From NCBI GenBank assembly GCA_947652115.1, contig OX393561.1, forward strand, positions 38,733,993-38,797,992: a DNA stretch of 64,000 nt, written 5' to 3'. The translations under genes and the position numbers were made by a program. The notes beneath the pieces are model-generated. The model worked only from the letters and a program-made list of their open reading frames with translations, did not search any database and was not told the DNA's origin. Every line of letters starts with the position of its first letter. Position 1 is the first letter of the stretch. The stretch is from Blastomussa wellsi (taxonomy: Eukaryota > Cnidaria > Anthozoa > Scleractinia > Plerogyridae). This document shows positions 45,803 to 57,569 of the stretch, one piece after another.

Positions 45803-45953
45803 TTAAGGTGGATTTCCGCTGTCGCGTAATTTTCCGTGCGTTAACGGGCGTGAATTTAACTGGTTTTACGTCTGCGGAAAAAGTTAAATCACATCCATTC
45901 ATTTACGACCGTTAACGTACGGAAATTTACGCGAAAGTGGAAATCCAACTTAA
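45803..45953. mobile_element. TTAA-flanked foldback MITE
   Basis: TTAAGGTGGATTTCCGCTG at the left pairs with AGTGGAAATCCAACTTAA at the right, and the arms run ~45 bp (CGTTAACGG inside). TTAA at both edges fits a piggyBac- or Kolobok-type target site. A truncated copy of the inner part precedes it at about 45708-45790. Confidence 0.65.
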
Positions 45954-46039
45954 AAGTGAAATTTTGGCGTAGCGAGGTTCGGTCTGGTATCCGGGGGAGA
46001 AGATACTACCTTAAATTTCGGATAAGTGTGCGCCGTGCT

Positions 46040-46330
46040 GACCCTATGAAAGGATAAAGAAAACTGAGTTTGGTGCTCCATTTAATGCCCAAACTCGAAA
46101 AAACTAAGAAAGATTATGAACTAGCCAACCTTATTTCGTTTCTGTAATGTAATACTTAACGGATTGTTCAGTTTAATAGACCGTTTCTTTTTTGTTTCAC
46201 TTGCCGTTTACGTGCTGCAATTTTAGACGGAGGAACACACCAGGAACGATGCCAAATGCGGCACATACATATATAGCCCATATATGGAATACCCTCGGGT
46301 CTGGTACGACGATTTTCCCATTCCTTACTT
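46040..46330 (-). repeat. Copy 1 of a dispersed segment (pair with 59795-60030)
   Basis: Minus-strand reading GIVPGVFLRLKLQHVNGK, preceded by IWAIYVCAAF. The partner at 59795-60030 reads QAIYVFPASFGIVPGTIL and then breaks. Flanking DNA words are shared too (ACTAAGAAAG, AGACCGTTTCTTTTTT). It could be the 3' coding end of an unidentified repeat or gene family. Confidence 0.4.
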
Positions 46331-46439
46331 CGAGCTGTTGAGTTAACGATGAATGAATGAATGAATGAAAATGGAATTTGAAAAACGCACTTACTATGAA
46401 CATATTCAAATGTTCATTACATTTCCAGTCAGCGTGAGA

Positions 46440-46860
46440 TCGGACGTCAGCATGGCAGTCGCTATCACTCCATTCATCATCTCACCCCACCCACCCAACC
46501 ATAAGTACAAATGCGAAAAGACCAGACCACAACACCGGGAACTCCGTGCCCTACTCTTTACGATAAGTGTGTGTTAACGTCCCCTGCTGACCTGTAATAT
46601 TGAAGATGCAGTATACGAGACCTACGGTTTTATCGTCCTTATCCGAGAAGACTAGAACATCTTAGCATTGGAAGATGTAATTACAAAGGCAGCACGTTCT
46701 CCTCAGTTATTTTAGACCCTGAGTGTTGGTCCGATCTTGGGACTCGAACCCGAGAACAGGTCGGTGGGTCAAAAGCACCGAGATGGAGTCGAACTCGGGT
46801 TCCCCGCTTCGTCAAGCGTGAGTGTCTCGCATTACCACTACGCTATCGGAGGACGGCTAA
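46440..46860 (-). mobile_element. tRNA-derived SINE (family A body, different head), minus strand
   Basis: The body matches the copy at 3640-4015. The minus-strand head at about 46857-46760 is different: A box TAGCGTAGTGG, B box GAGTTCGACTC, followed by a second tRNA-like B box (GGGTTCGAGTCCC). A GAAT tetranucleotide tract at 46350-46370 may be the 3' tail. This looks like a composite or head-swapped SINE. Confidence 0.7.
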
Positions 46861-46946
46861 ATCAGAAAACTCAAAATACACACAAAGGTAGTTTATAGAT
46901 TCCAAAAAATATCAAGCAGCAGGTGGAAATTAGCAGTGTGAAAATG

Positions 46947-46952
46947 TTTATT
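46947..46952 (-). terminator. Candidate poly(A) signal for the 47323-57215 gene
   Basis: AATAAA on the minus strand about 370 bases after that gene's stop codon. Confidence 0.45.
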
Positions 46953-47322
46953 ACTATATTTCTTGGAATTTTTCAAATACCTTTGCATATCTTAAATTAT
47001 AAATTTCTACTGTTTATCAAAATCTTTGTTATACTTTGTCATCAGGTGGTTGTTATGGACAAGCCTTGTACCGTACCTTCTTTGAAAGAATTCTACAAGA
47101 CTCTTTTGATAATCCACACGTACCAACGGAGCTGTATAGTACATGCACATTGTGAACGGCGTTCCATTGGGGCTGACAAAAATCTCGACGTTTATGAGTC
47201 GTTAATTCCTCTGTTTATGCTGTCAAATCGATCCACAGATTGTCTGTCAAACTATATCACGTGATGATTTGGGTCCAGGTCTCGCACATCCAGTTCGATT
47301 CATGGGCCTTTTTCTCGTGTAG

Positions 47323-49014
47323 TCACGTGCCTTCGATGTAAACAGATGCAATCTCGGCAGCACAGCCGACAATAGCTCCCAATACACTCCCCCAGAAAAC
47401 TATCCAGCTAAGATGTCGGTAGATCGCGTCCTTGACGAGCTATACAGATAGGGAGAATTTGGTGAGGATGATTTCGAAAGCCTAAGAGTTTTAACTCCTT
47501 CAACTCGAACTCACCGCCTAAAAGTCGCCTTTAGAAGCGGTTTACTACCGACTAGCATAAAAGCAAAACCAAGTACCTTATTATAGGAATATAATGAAGC
47601 ATGTTAACAACGCGAACAAAATTTACGCGTTATAAAATTAACGCGAATTTTCGAAAAGTTATGTTTACATACATTTAATTAACGCGAATTTCCGTGTTGT
47701 ACATTTGCATAATTAAGATACGAATTTGATATTTTTCGCACTTCTTTCTTTAGAAAACAACAACGTCCAACAACAAAATTTGCTCTTTATTTCCAGCAAG
47801 GTAGCCATACAAACTAGGGCATGAAATGGGATGACAAAAATGCGATAGATATTTTGCGCAAGAAAGTTGAAGAAGTGACTTATCCCCTCGGAGAAGACGA
47901 TCGGTATACTGACGAATCTAAAGACATTTGAAACTTTGCTGATAAAAAGGTGTCTTAACATAACGATGCTTTCAATCAACGTCATTTTAATTAACAATGA
48001 GGTAAATTTGAAATTCGCGTTAATTACATGCATTGTTAATTTCCTGTAATAAGGTAAATCAAATCTGACCAACAACGCAAGGAACCAATCAGTACACAAA
48101 GGAAACCACGGAAACCCGTGCGAAGGGCGGGAAAACAGGTAACCGGAGCAAAACGCGCGAAAACATGGAACTGGCGGGGTGGGGGCGGGGTGCTACACGC
48201 GCAAAACGTGAAAGTCAAAGCTGGGTTTGGTTTTTCTTCTGATTGACGGAAAAGCATCGTGTTCGCTGATTGGATAGATCACGTTACTCGAGTTTTAACT
48301 AATTAGATAACCCAGAGCGAGGGCATAAAAGAAACAAGAACCGTTGAGCGGTTCTAATTTTTGTAGGATTCTATTCCACTTCACCGTTGCAAAATTTCTA
48401 TCATCCTCCATATATACCCCTCTAAAACTCGCCAGAGAACATAACAAGAAAATAATAACCCTTAAAAAATATGAATTAAGAAAAAATGTCTCCATCAGTC
48501 TTGGAAGCCGTAGAAAGTAAAAAAAAAGCACGATACTTACGATATTGACTTGTTGAGCGGAAAGTTCATGCGTCCTTGTTAAAATCAAATCCACAATCTA
48601 AAAAATCAGGAAACGCCTATGAAATTATGAACTGGGTTACTTTCACAGCATTTCCGGTCCCATTAAAGCGCAAGTCACCATGGGATATAATAAGCCCCAC
48701 TCCTCCAGCTCTCCTTCTTTCGTTTTCCCGCCTTCCTTTTCCCGCCAATTTGAAAATGTGAGAGAGACTGGATTCGATCGAGGCACACAGTGAAACAATA
48801 TAATTTGGTTTTATCAACTGGGTTGATAATGTCAATTGGCCACCGTAAAGAGATTCAAGAGCTGGCGTTTCGAGCGTTAGCCCTTCGTCGTCAGGATTCG
48901 CTCCGACGAAGGGCTAACGCTCGAAACGTCAGCTCTTGAATCTCTTTACGGTGGCCAATTGACATTATCAACCCAGTTGATAAAACCAAATTATATTGTT
49001 ATACTTCCCACCTA

Positions 49015-49049
<35 letters not shown>

Positions 49050-52000
49050 CTATTCATACAGTGAAACATCATGTTGGGACGCTTTTGGGAAAAGCAAATG
49101 CAATGCACGTGTCTCGCCGTTTAAAGAGGCATTGTCACGCCCTTTTAGCAACAATTTAGAAAGCTAAGCTTGTATTCGCTCAAAGGAAAACCAAAAATAA
49201 TGGTTTAGTCTTGCTACCTAAAACTATATTACTGCATTGAAACCATTTACTGACGTCTGGTGTTACTGATGGGGTGGATGGAAGTGGATTAAAAATTGAA
49301 AAAAATTGCCTTTTTTTCCAAATTCTCAAGCGATCTCCTAAAAAATAGGAAACCAGCTATTATAGTTTGCTCTCCCTGCTAAATTTTCATTTGATATCTT
49401 CCTCGCAATTCTGCAGGAGCATGTGTTACACAAATAAAGGTGTTAAAGCAATGACACAGAATTGATCTGAACACTCCAAAATCACCCTGACAATGCCCCT
49501 TCAGCTTCAACTGTGTTCAAAACGTTCGATACTCAAAATGTACAAACAGAAAGCTGACGATATGATCGATGGCCTGGATACAGAGAATTAACTTCCCCTT
49601 AAGAGGCGTCTACCCAACGAAGTCTGAATCACACTGGACAAATCGAAGAAACAAAATTTTTGAATGTGTTTGCGGTACAATACATGACGTAAATAGTCAA
49701 CTTGTTATATATTGAAACATAAATAATGAATCAATAAGAAATAATCAAGGTTAAAAGTTAAAGAAAAAATAATTATTACACACTTGTTCTCTGAGGTAGT
49801 CTGCATTCAACAATTCCACTGACTCAAGAGAGGAAAGAAGCTGAAAAAATACAATTACCGGTACTTGTCAAGGAGTGGTTTTCACTTGACTGTCAAAAGT
49901 AATTCAAGTTTACTTTGGGTTTGCATTTACAGTGCGACGCACCTTAGTGTGGCCATCCAACAAACTTTTTTGACAAGTTATAATTAGCCAATGAGAGAGC
50001 GCGAATTTGTTTGAGCTGTCCCGCCTCCTTGCCGTGTTCAAAGCTGTTGTCACGAAACCTGTCATGCTTTTAACAAGGAGGCGGGACAAATCAAACAAAT
50101 TTGCACTCTCTGATTGGCTAACTTGTCAAAAACGTTTGTTGGGTGGCCACACTAAGGTGCATTGTGCTGCAATACTAAACTCAGTGATAGGTTTAACATA
50201 CTCATGCCACTTTCTAAGCCAATCAGAAATAAAAACAGAATTCAATGTTTCGCAGGGTCCTCTTCTTCACTTCCCATCTTTCCTCTTTCTCTCTAGCTCC
50301 AAGGATGGAAACGGAACCTGGGAACGAGGTTTTGTTCTTGTGACAGCAGGCTTAATTGACAGATTTTGTCATTTTCACACCATTTCTGAATGTCTTCACT
50401 TAAAGCCTTAGCATGTATTGGCCACAAGTGCTGATTAATCCTTTATTCACTATCACCATGGTAGCCATCTTGCATGAGGAAAAGCGCAAAGGGCTGGAAC
50501 CTGCTGCATGGGTGACAACCTTCCCTCTCCCCAGTTTCAATTCAATTTAAGACAAGTAACATAGACAACAGAAATTTTGACTTACCAAGGGAACAATGCA
50601 AGTTTTCATTCTTAACAAGTGAGGTTTCACAAGAGGAAATAGTTTGGCTTTAGTCACACCAAGCATACGCAATCTGAGACCTAGAAAGAATGGACAATGC
50701 CAATACTTGGTAACTTTTACCTCAGTGAGTGAAATCCTACTGTGCTACCAGTCAAATGCAGACGTGTGCAGCACCTGCCATAAGCTTGTTATTCTACAGC
50801 TGGTCCTCTAGTTTAGCAGTTCAAGTTAGACTCTTCGCAACCTTCTATTTTCTAACTTGGGACAAGGGGGATTGTGTCTATTGTTTGTTCAATTGCTCTC
50901 TCGAAGGATAGTGGGTCATTCATGCAGGGGGAGGGGGTATTCCCCGATATGGGCTGCATTCTCCTCGGTGTGATCCTTAGATAGCGTACCTAAATTGTAA
51001 TATTTGGCTATTTTGCAATTTCAGTGCATAAACAACATGCTAAATGAAAAAGAAATAGCCTGCCAAAGTGAAAACGTTACGGCGCGTCAAAAATTGACCT
51101 GTTTACACCTTTCTTAGTTTTTGTTTTTTTCCTTGAAAAGGGTGTCATTTTTCAAATTCTGTTTACTTTATCCTCAAGTAGGGCCAGGGTTTAAGGCACA
51201 CACTTATCCAAAACTTAAGGGAGTACACCCCCTACCCACCCGCACATTTATGGTACCCAACAATGACTTGCCTCAGTCCATCACCTTTTCCTTTGGTCAG
51301 CACAAGAACACATATTCTGGTCTAGTCAGATTTGAAAGTGCCTCATTAACAAATTTCAGGTAAATAAGTTGCTAAAATCTGGTTGGTTGACAATCAAAAA
51401 GAGTACTGTGAATGCTAAAAAGGCCTGGCCAGAGTATATGTTCTTGGCAGGGACCAAAAGAAAAGCTGTCTCTGGCGACAAAAAGGTGGGGGGAGGGACA
51501 CTGCAATAGGCTATCACCTTATGGGATGCTAGTCCATCACACGGTTACCCCCAGGGTGAAATTCGACAGCGCCAATTCATACACCTGGGAGGAGAGAAAG
51601 AGGCACTGTGTCTTGCCCAAGAACAGAAAAACAGGGGCTCAGCCAGGACTTGAAGAAGTGCTGCTCAATCTGGCCACCAAGTTAACCAATAAAACTCTAG
51701 CCACATCAAAAGGACCTCTCAAAAAGTATTAATAAGAAAAAACTACCTTCTGGTGTTCCCATCAAAATATCCAGCTGTTCATTTATCATTTCCTCCACAC
51801 TTGTAGAATTTAGAAGTCTCTCCAATTGACAATCTATTTGAGAAAGCAAAACAAATTTAACGTATTCTCACTAGTTACTAAAGGTTGCAAGGGACTTGAA
51901 AGTTAAGGCAAGAATAAGTTAAAAATCAAATGGAAACAGTTTCTGTTTTTTTCCCAAATCTGAGTGGAGTTAAGCTGAAAATACGAGACTGCAGTGAATC

Positions 52001-55000
52001 ACAAGTATCGATAATGAGAAAGGTACCTGTTAATCAATAATTCACATGCGACTTATCACTCTCCTCTGAAACACTTTTTAAAAAATGCAAATAATGCTCA
52101 TCACTAACCAATTTGTTCTGCTGTCAGATATCTTCTACTCTTGTCGTCAATATACTTCCTCACTTGTGAAGGGCTAAAAAACGCCTCCAGAATAAAATTG
52201 GCCACCAGCTTTTTTGCAGTCACAAAGTTCTTTGTTATAGCTCCACTGTAAAACATCAACAAAAAAACACCCTGTAGCAAAATCTGTGAAGCATTCAAAT
52301 CTAGACTCATTTGTGTGGAGTCCCACACAGAAATAAAAATTATTGCATGGTAGTGGTAGTGGTAGTGGTAGTGGTACTTGTTTATAAAACTTGCAAATCC
52401 TCAGCACAATATTTGTTTAGTTAAAAAAAAATTAAAGAGAGACAAACTGTTTTACAAGATTACAGAGTGGGAAACCCATAGTAAAATAACTGATTAAGTC
52501 TCCTTTTAAATTGCCCTAAAGACAGGGTGTATTATGTTTTGAGGAAGTGAATTCCATACCGGTAATTGAGCCTCGCTATAGCTTAAAAGTTGTGCTTCGG
52601 AAAATTATTCAGTGGCTTGGGCAGTGCACATAGGCATGTGCGTAATTCGTATAGTGCATGCTGATAGTGTGAGCAAATTACCTTTCAAGAAAATGTTTTC
52701 ATGCACAATTTTTAGGGCAGGTTTTTAACATACATTCTACCGGCAATGCTATCAAGTTCTGGTGCATTCAGGAAGTTTGGAGCACTCGAGAAGCTACAGT
52801 TAAACCAAGCTATCAACTCAAGCAACTCTTTCACTTGTTTTGTGGTCTTCAAGATACCTGCCTAAACCATACATGTTTAGTGTTACAGGTGAAAATGCAG
52901 ATTGCAGTTATGTTATATGCTGCTTGCAGGGTCCAAAATTAACTTTTTGGCCTTCACCAGTTTTGGTTGCCAGCTTGCAATTTGTGGTCGCTAAAACTCA
53001 TCCTTCTTCTGGTGGTGGAACTTGCTACAATCATACATTAACAGGAAAACCCCTTTCACTTCTATTTCAGAATTAGCGGCAAGATAAAAAGTCACTTCTT
53101 GGCAAGGGGATCTAAATTTTTAGTCAGTTTAATGACACCTTGGCCAAAAATCAAAGCTAACATAAATTTGACTATGACATATTGGCGTAGCATGTGTAAT
53201 TAACATGGTGGAGGAATCCTGGAAATAGCTAGTCACCCACTAGCGACTAGATGTAAGATTCTGGTTGCCAGCCCAATGTTTTTAGTCACATTGGCGACCA
53301 GGAAGGCAAAATTTCAAACCCTGGCTTGACAACTTAAGAGTGTCCTATAATTATAGTCTACCTGAAAAACAACCCAGGTATCGTATTAAATATCAGCTTT
53401 ATTCCCAACCAGTTGGTCACTCCACCTTAAAACAAAATTCAGAAGAAAAAAAATGTCTTAGCTTTTCTTATCCAAAATTTTTAGTTCATCAAGGTAACAC
53501 AATACCTTCAGAGGGCTACTTTTGGCAAAAAAAAATTTTAACACTAAAAGAAGATTGCTATAAAATCTAATATTTCCCCAAAAATGAAATGAAAATCTTA
53601 AAACCTGTGTGAGTCATCTAGAAAAAAGTTTTTTTTTGATAAAAGTTAATAAAACAGTTAGGTGTCATAAATCCTCATATAGTGTCAGCTCCCCAATGAC
53701 CTATTTTGCATTAAATGACATTTAACGTATCGCTCACAACTTCGAGGTTTTAATCGAAGACATCACCGTCAAGCATAAACCTGTAACTTGATGAGTAAAT
53801 ATAAAAAGATAACCAATTGGAATACAGGAAAACTCTGACACGCTTCGAGAAATTGATGCTTGCTGATCAACACTATGCAGTGTTTTTACATCAGCGTTTG
53901 CCTTAGATACCTGATTAATTCGACGGAATGACCTCCCCCCCCCCGAAGGGATGGTAGTCAATCATGTGGATCACTAATCTATGAAGAGTAATAAGTTTCT
54001 AGTTTACATACACACATGCCAAAACTGGGAACTTGAGTAAAAAATTCCAGATATTTTGTAAAATGTTACCTGACTTCAATATTTTATCTGTATTTTTAGT
54101 GGAACAAACACATATTGCTAAATGAAGGGTATTCATAATTAGTAATAAAATGCTTATTTTTATACATACCAGTAAATCCAAACAAGCCTGCTGCCATCAA
54201 CACTTCGCAAGCTATCTTTACAGCTATGAAGGAAAACATATACATATATCTTGTTACAAAACAATAATTATATATTTATATATAAGTTACATTATTCATA
54301 ACATTTAATTTGGGCATCATTCTAAATTAACTGATTGTTGCAAAAATGTCAAAAAATCTCTTGACGGGTTTAGAAATAGTTTAATTATAACAGATGAATA
54401 CATACTGGATACAAACAACAAACTGCAGGTACCCGGTAATGTACATGCTCCAAAACCACAGTTGATACATGTATGTCACACTGATTATTTTTAAGTTAGA
54501 AATAATCAATTCTGGCTCCATGACTAGAGCTGCTCACTTACTTTGCAGTAGCATTGTGAAAAAGCAACTGATTAATATAAATATTAAGTAATTTGTATAT
54601 TATTATTTCAGTGTCCACAATGAGTAGATTGGACTCCACTCCTCAGCTATGAACTTTATACCGGTATGTTACTAATTTTTTTTATTATTTGATCTTAGTT
54701 AGTAAAGGCCAATTTTCATCCAAGAGTCATCAAGACCGTTTTTTTTTTCGTTTTGAAATGCAGCATTGTTTACTGTAAACATGTAGCACTCAAGCGTCTC
54801 ACGTGGGGAGAAGAGTTGCATGACGACAGTGAAGACAAGCACTGAAGGCAGCTTGAAGGATAAAAATACTTCACAGTAGTCTTTCTTGCTCGGTTGTCGC
54901 TAGCTTGTTATGGAGGAACAGTAAGCAGATGATGTTTCTGAAGTATTCAACCAAGGAAATGTTTATAAGTCTGCTGTTACATTGCAAAAGCAGGGGCGGA

Positions 55001-57215
55001 TACAGAGGGGGTGGATTGGGTGGATTTCCACCCCCCAGTTTTGAGTAAAACTTAAAAAAATGCTATTAAAAGTGAAATAGAAAACAAATCTGTTTCCATC
55101 TCTGCGACTAGTACATGGCAATGCATCCACGACGAATGATGTCAGCTTCCCTCCTCAGTCAATAATCAGGTTGTAAGTATGGTAATCTTAGTTTATTGAA
55201 TTTGGAGGAAACACTAATAGTGAAGTTATTTCGTCGTTCAAATTGAGTTCTATATCTTGCGGTTCCAGCCATGACGATGTGACTACAGTAACAGTAAATA
55301 CACCAATGCTGCCTCTTTAGGGGTGGACCATCAGGTATTTTAGGGGGTGGGCTGGATTCAGCTTTTTGGTCTTGCTCGACTTTTTTCCTGGAGTAGCATT
55401 TGTGCTAGATTTTTTAGTAAGTCATGGCTTTGCATGATTTTTTTTTATTTTCCCCATTCAGGTTGACAGCTTGCATGATTTTTTTGAGGGAGATTTCTGC
55501 ACGCCTCCCCCCTAGAATATTTAATGATCCGTTACTTATCCACCCCCCCCCCCCCTTTATGAGATCCTGTATCCTCCCCTGAAAAGAAGTAATCGAAGCT
55601 GAGAATCAATATACAAAATACTAGAAGAAAGCCACACAAAGAAAAGCAAAGAATTTAGTACAAAAGCAAATTAATATACCTTTAAGGTTTATCTTGCTAA
55701 AAGGCATTAATTAAAAAGGTTTCTGAAGTCTTAATACATAATTTCGTGTTACATGAAATGCATTATCAGGGTTTGTGTGCAATGCATCTTGGATGAATAT
55801 GGGCCTTTGAAGAAGTTGATGCTTGATGCTTGAATAAATGCTGTTTACTTGCCTTTCTGCTCATTCTTGTGCTTATAGACTGTAAACAGGATACTACCAA
55901 TGATGAGGAGAAAAAATGTAACAGCAATGCTGATGCAGCCAATAGTCACACAAGGACCGCTTGATCTATGCGAATAGGACTGCAGGAAAACAAAGGATAC
56001 TATGTACATACCGGTATGTAATATGCCATTTGTCAACTGGTGATATATTCATGCATGGTTAGTGATCTAGGCTAGGGTGTATTGATACAAGGACAACAGG
56101 AAACAGTGTAACTACATTGTCAGTTCTTAAGCTATCAACTTTTAACCCCTTCCATACAATGAACATACAGTAAAACACCACGTATAAGAACCTTTTATTT
56201 ATTGTTAGCATCTAAAATTATTTTAAAGAACACTTACAACTTCTGCAGACACTTGAGAGGCTACAGACACCTGCAGGTCATTGTGCTGACTGCATAATGA
56301 TTCTGTATGGAATGATGACACTTCACTCATTGCTTGTCCATCTTGTTCCACAGAAAGAGCTAAGTTATCAAATTCCACATGTCTGTTGTCCCATTGGGTA
56401 CTTCGGAAATTCCTATCTTTGATATCTGATAGCAACTCAAGAGTTGCATTTCTGAAATGAATAATACTTTCCATGTAATTTGACTTTCGCCCCTCCCAAA
56501 ATTCTCCTGGGGAGGTGGGAAAATGGGGTTGGCAACTGTTCTTCTCCTTGCCCAACACAATTGATTAACTGGGATAACACTATCTGCTGGATAAATCACT
56601 ATCCAGTGGATAGGTGTTGACAAAAATATCCACGCTACATCACAGGGAGCCCATATAAGCAGTGCGTCTTTGTATGTGAATATTGAAAGCGTCCTACTAT
56701 CAAAAACTTATTTCTAGTAATGCCGAGGAAAGACAAAATACAATACCTGAGGTAAGTGCACATTTGTTTCAACCAAAAAAAATAAACATTACTCGAAATA
56801 AGTTTTTGACACTTTCAATATTCCCATACATTTCTCAAAATTTTGAACATACAAAGACGCACTGGTTGTATGGGCCCCCTGTGGCTACAAACTGAATAGT
56901 AAGCAAATCTAGTGACCGAATAAATTCGTTTTCAGTTTTAATTCATTCAACGTAAATCATTCAAACTTGTTTATGCTTGATATGTTAAATTTCCATAATT
57001 TTAGGTAAATGAATGGCCCTACTAAACGTTAAGCGTTATAGTTTGGGGTAAACTTTCCCTTAGGAGTAAGATAAGATAAGATAAGATAACTTTAGGGCTA
57101 ATTGCTGGTCACTCACTGGTGGCCGGGTATTCTGAAGTTGCTCCAAACATCGTTCACAGCCGTATTCTTACCGTGCATGAGAACGTCTCTGGTTCGCCTC
57201 AGGCCAGGTCGCCAT
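47323..57215 (-). CDS. DUF445-like two-helix membrane protein, 10 exons
   Basis: Exons in transcript order: 57215-57172, 56451-56238, 55979-55849, 54223-54170, 52245-52109, 51833-51747, 50680-50586, 49840-49784, 48597-48541, 47439-47323. All splice sites and phases agree. 330 residues, start MATWPEANQRRSHAR, stop TGA at 47325-47323. The N-terminal ~85 residues are polar. A transmembrane helix follows (GCISIAVTFFLLIIGSILF, about residues 96-114), then RLVWIYCGAITKNFVTAKK. A charged helical region (SPSQVRKYIDDKSRRYLTAE, LGVTKAKLFPLVKPHLLRMK, LTRTHELSAQQVN) leads to a C-terminal helix WIVFWGSVLGAIVGC. GAIT...AKKL followed by long helices and a Gly-rich terminal helix recalls bacterial DUF445 proteins. 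That likeness is from memory and moderate; the gene model itself is strong. Function unknown. Confidence 0.8.
48795..48999. mobile_element. Near-perfect hairpin of a dispersed (Penelope-type?) family
   Basis: Arms of about 95 bases starting ACAATATAATTTGG pair almost perfectly around a ~14-base loop. They contain the word GACGTTTCGAGCGTTAGCCC. A tail follows at 49000-49060 (GCAGCACCACAGTTTCTTTA). The same arm plus tail is at 62635-62800. It is in the DUF445-like gene's intron between 48598 and 49783. The Penelope link is recollection, not shown here. Confidence 0.7.
49930..50169. mobile_element. Foldback element, 240 bp
   Basis: GCACCTTAGTGTGGCC near the left end pairs with GGCCACACTAAGGTGC near the right. 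Inner arms (TGACAAGTTA, GCCAATGAGAGAG, CCCGCCTCCTTG) also pair. Arms are ~100 bp, in the DUF445-like gene's intron between 49841 and 50585. Confidence 0.75.
51470..51690 (-). mobile_element. Decayed SINE family C copy, minus strand
   Basis: Shares GGGATGCTAGTCCATCACA, GAGGCACTGTGTCTTGCCCA and AGAACA with the copy at 16810-17095. The tRNA-like head is eroded. It lies next to the 51747-51833 exon. Confidence 0.55.
52346..52377. repeat. GTAGTG microsatellite
   Basis: About five copies of GGTAGT/GTAGTG in the intron between the 52245 and 54170 exon edges. Confidence 0.7.
52927..53323. mobile_element. hAT-type MITE, CAGGG ends, 5-bp TSD
   Basis: Ends CAGGGTCCAAAATT and AATTTCAAACCCTG; the direct repeat GCTTG flanks both sides (52922-52926, 53324-53328). 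397 bp, no transposase. CAGGG ends are typical of hAT, and the 5-bp duplication fits the hAT5-type group. Confidence 0.65.
54991..55581. mobile_element. hAT-type MITE, CAGGGG ends, 5-bp TSD
   Basis: Ends CAGGGGCGGATACAG and CTGTATCCTCCCCTG (14 of 15 match). Direct repeat AAAAG outside both ends (54986-54990, 55582-55586). 591 bp, with C-rich and G-rich tracts inside and no transposase. It lies in the DUF445-like gene's intron between 54224 and 55848. Confidence 0.7.
56641..56883. mobile_element. MITE with CACAGGG ends and GCTACA target duplication
   Basis: The end CACAGGGAGCCCATAT and inner GCAGTGCGTCTTTGTATGT pair with the inverted right end (ACATACAAAGACGCACTG, GGGCCCCCTGTG). GCTACAT (56634-56640) and GCTACAA (56884-56890) flank it. 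243 bp, in the first intron of the DUF445-like gene. Confidence 0.75.
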
Positions 57216-57444
57216 GATCACCAGCCAAACAAGGGATTTACAAGAAAAGAACAACAGATCGCAAATCACAATCCGCAAGACGCCATATTGAATATGGAGT
57301 AAGGGTCTGGGGCTAAACTTCAGAATACCCGGCCACTTATTTGCATGTCATTGAATAAGAATAGCATCTATTGTGTTCTGCTTTGTTCTTCAAAGAACGG
57401 CGACCAAGGAAAACAATGGTGGCCGGGTATTCTGAAATTGCTCC
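57118..57444. repeat. Three copies of a GGCCGGGTATTCTGAA motif between two divergent genes
   Basis: GGTGGCCGGGTATTCTGAAG at 57118, its inverted copy at 57316-57336 and a third copy at 57418-57444. The second and third share further sequence (GGGTCTGGG). They surround the first coding exon of the minus-strand gene and the upstream side of the TMEM229-like frame, so they may sit in a shared promoter. Confidence 0.55.
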
Positions 57445-57569
57445 GGGTCTGGGAACCACTCGTGAGAAGGTGGGACCCAGGCAAACTCGAAGGATTGGAA
57501 CACGGCGGTCAACGTTTGGTTTCGAGTGTTCTTTAGCCTGCGTTGCCGGCGTCCGAAGGGGAGGGAGAT

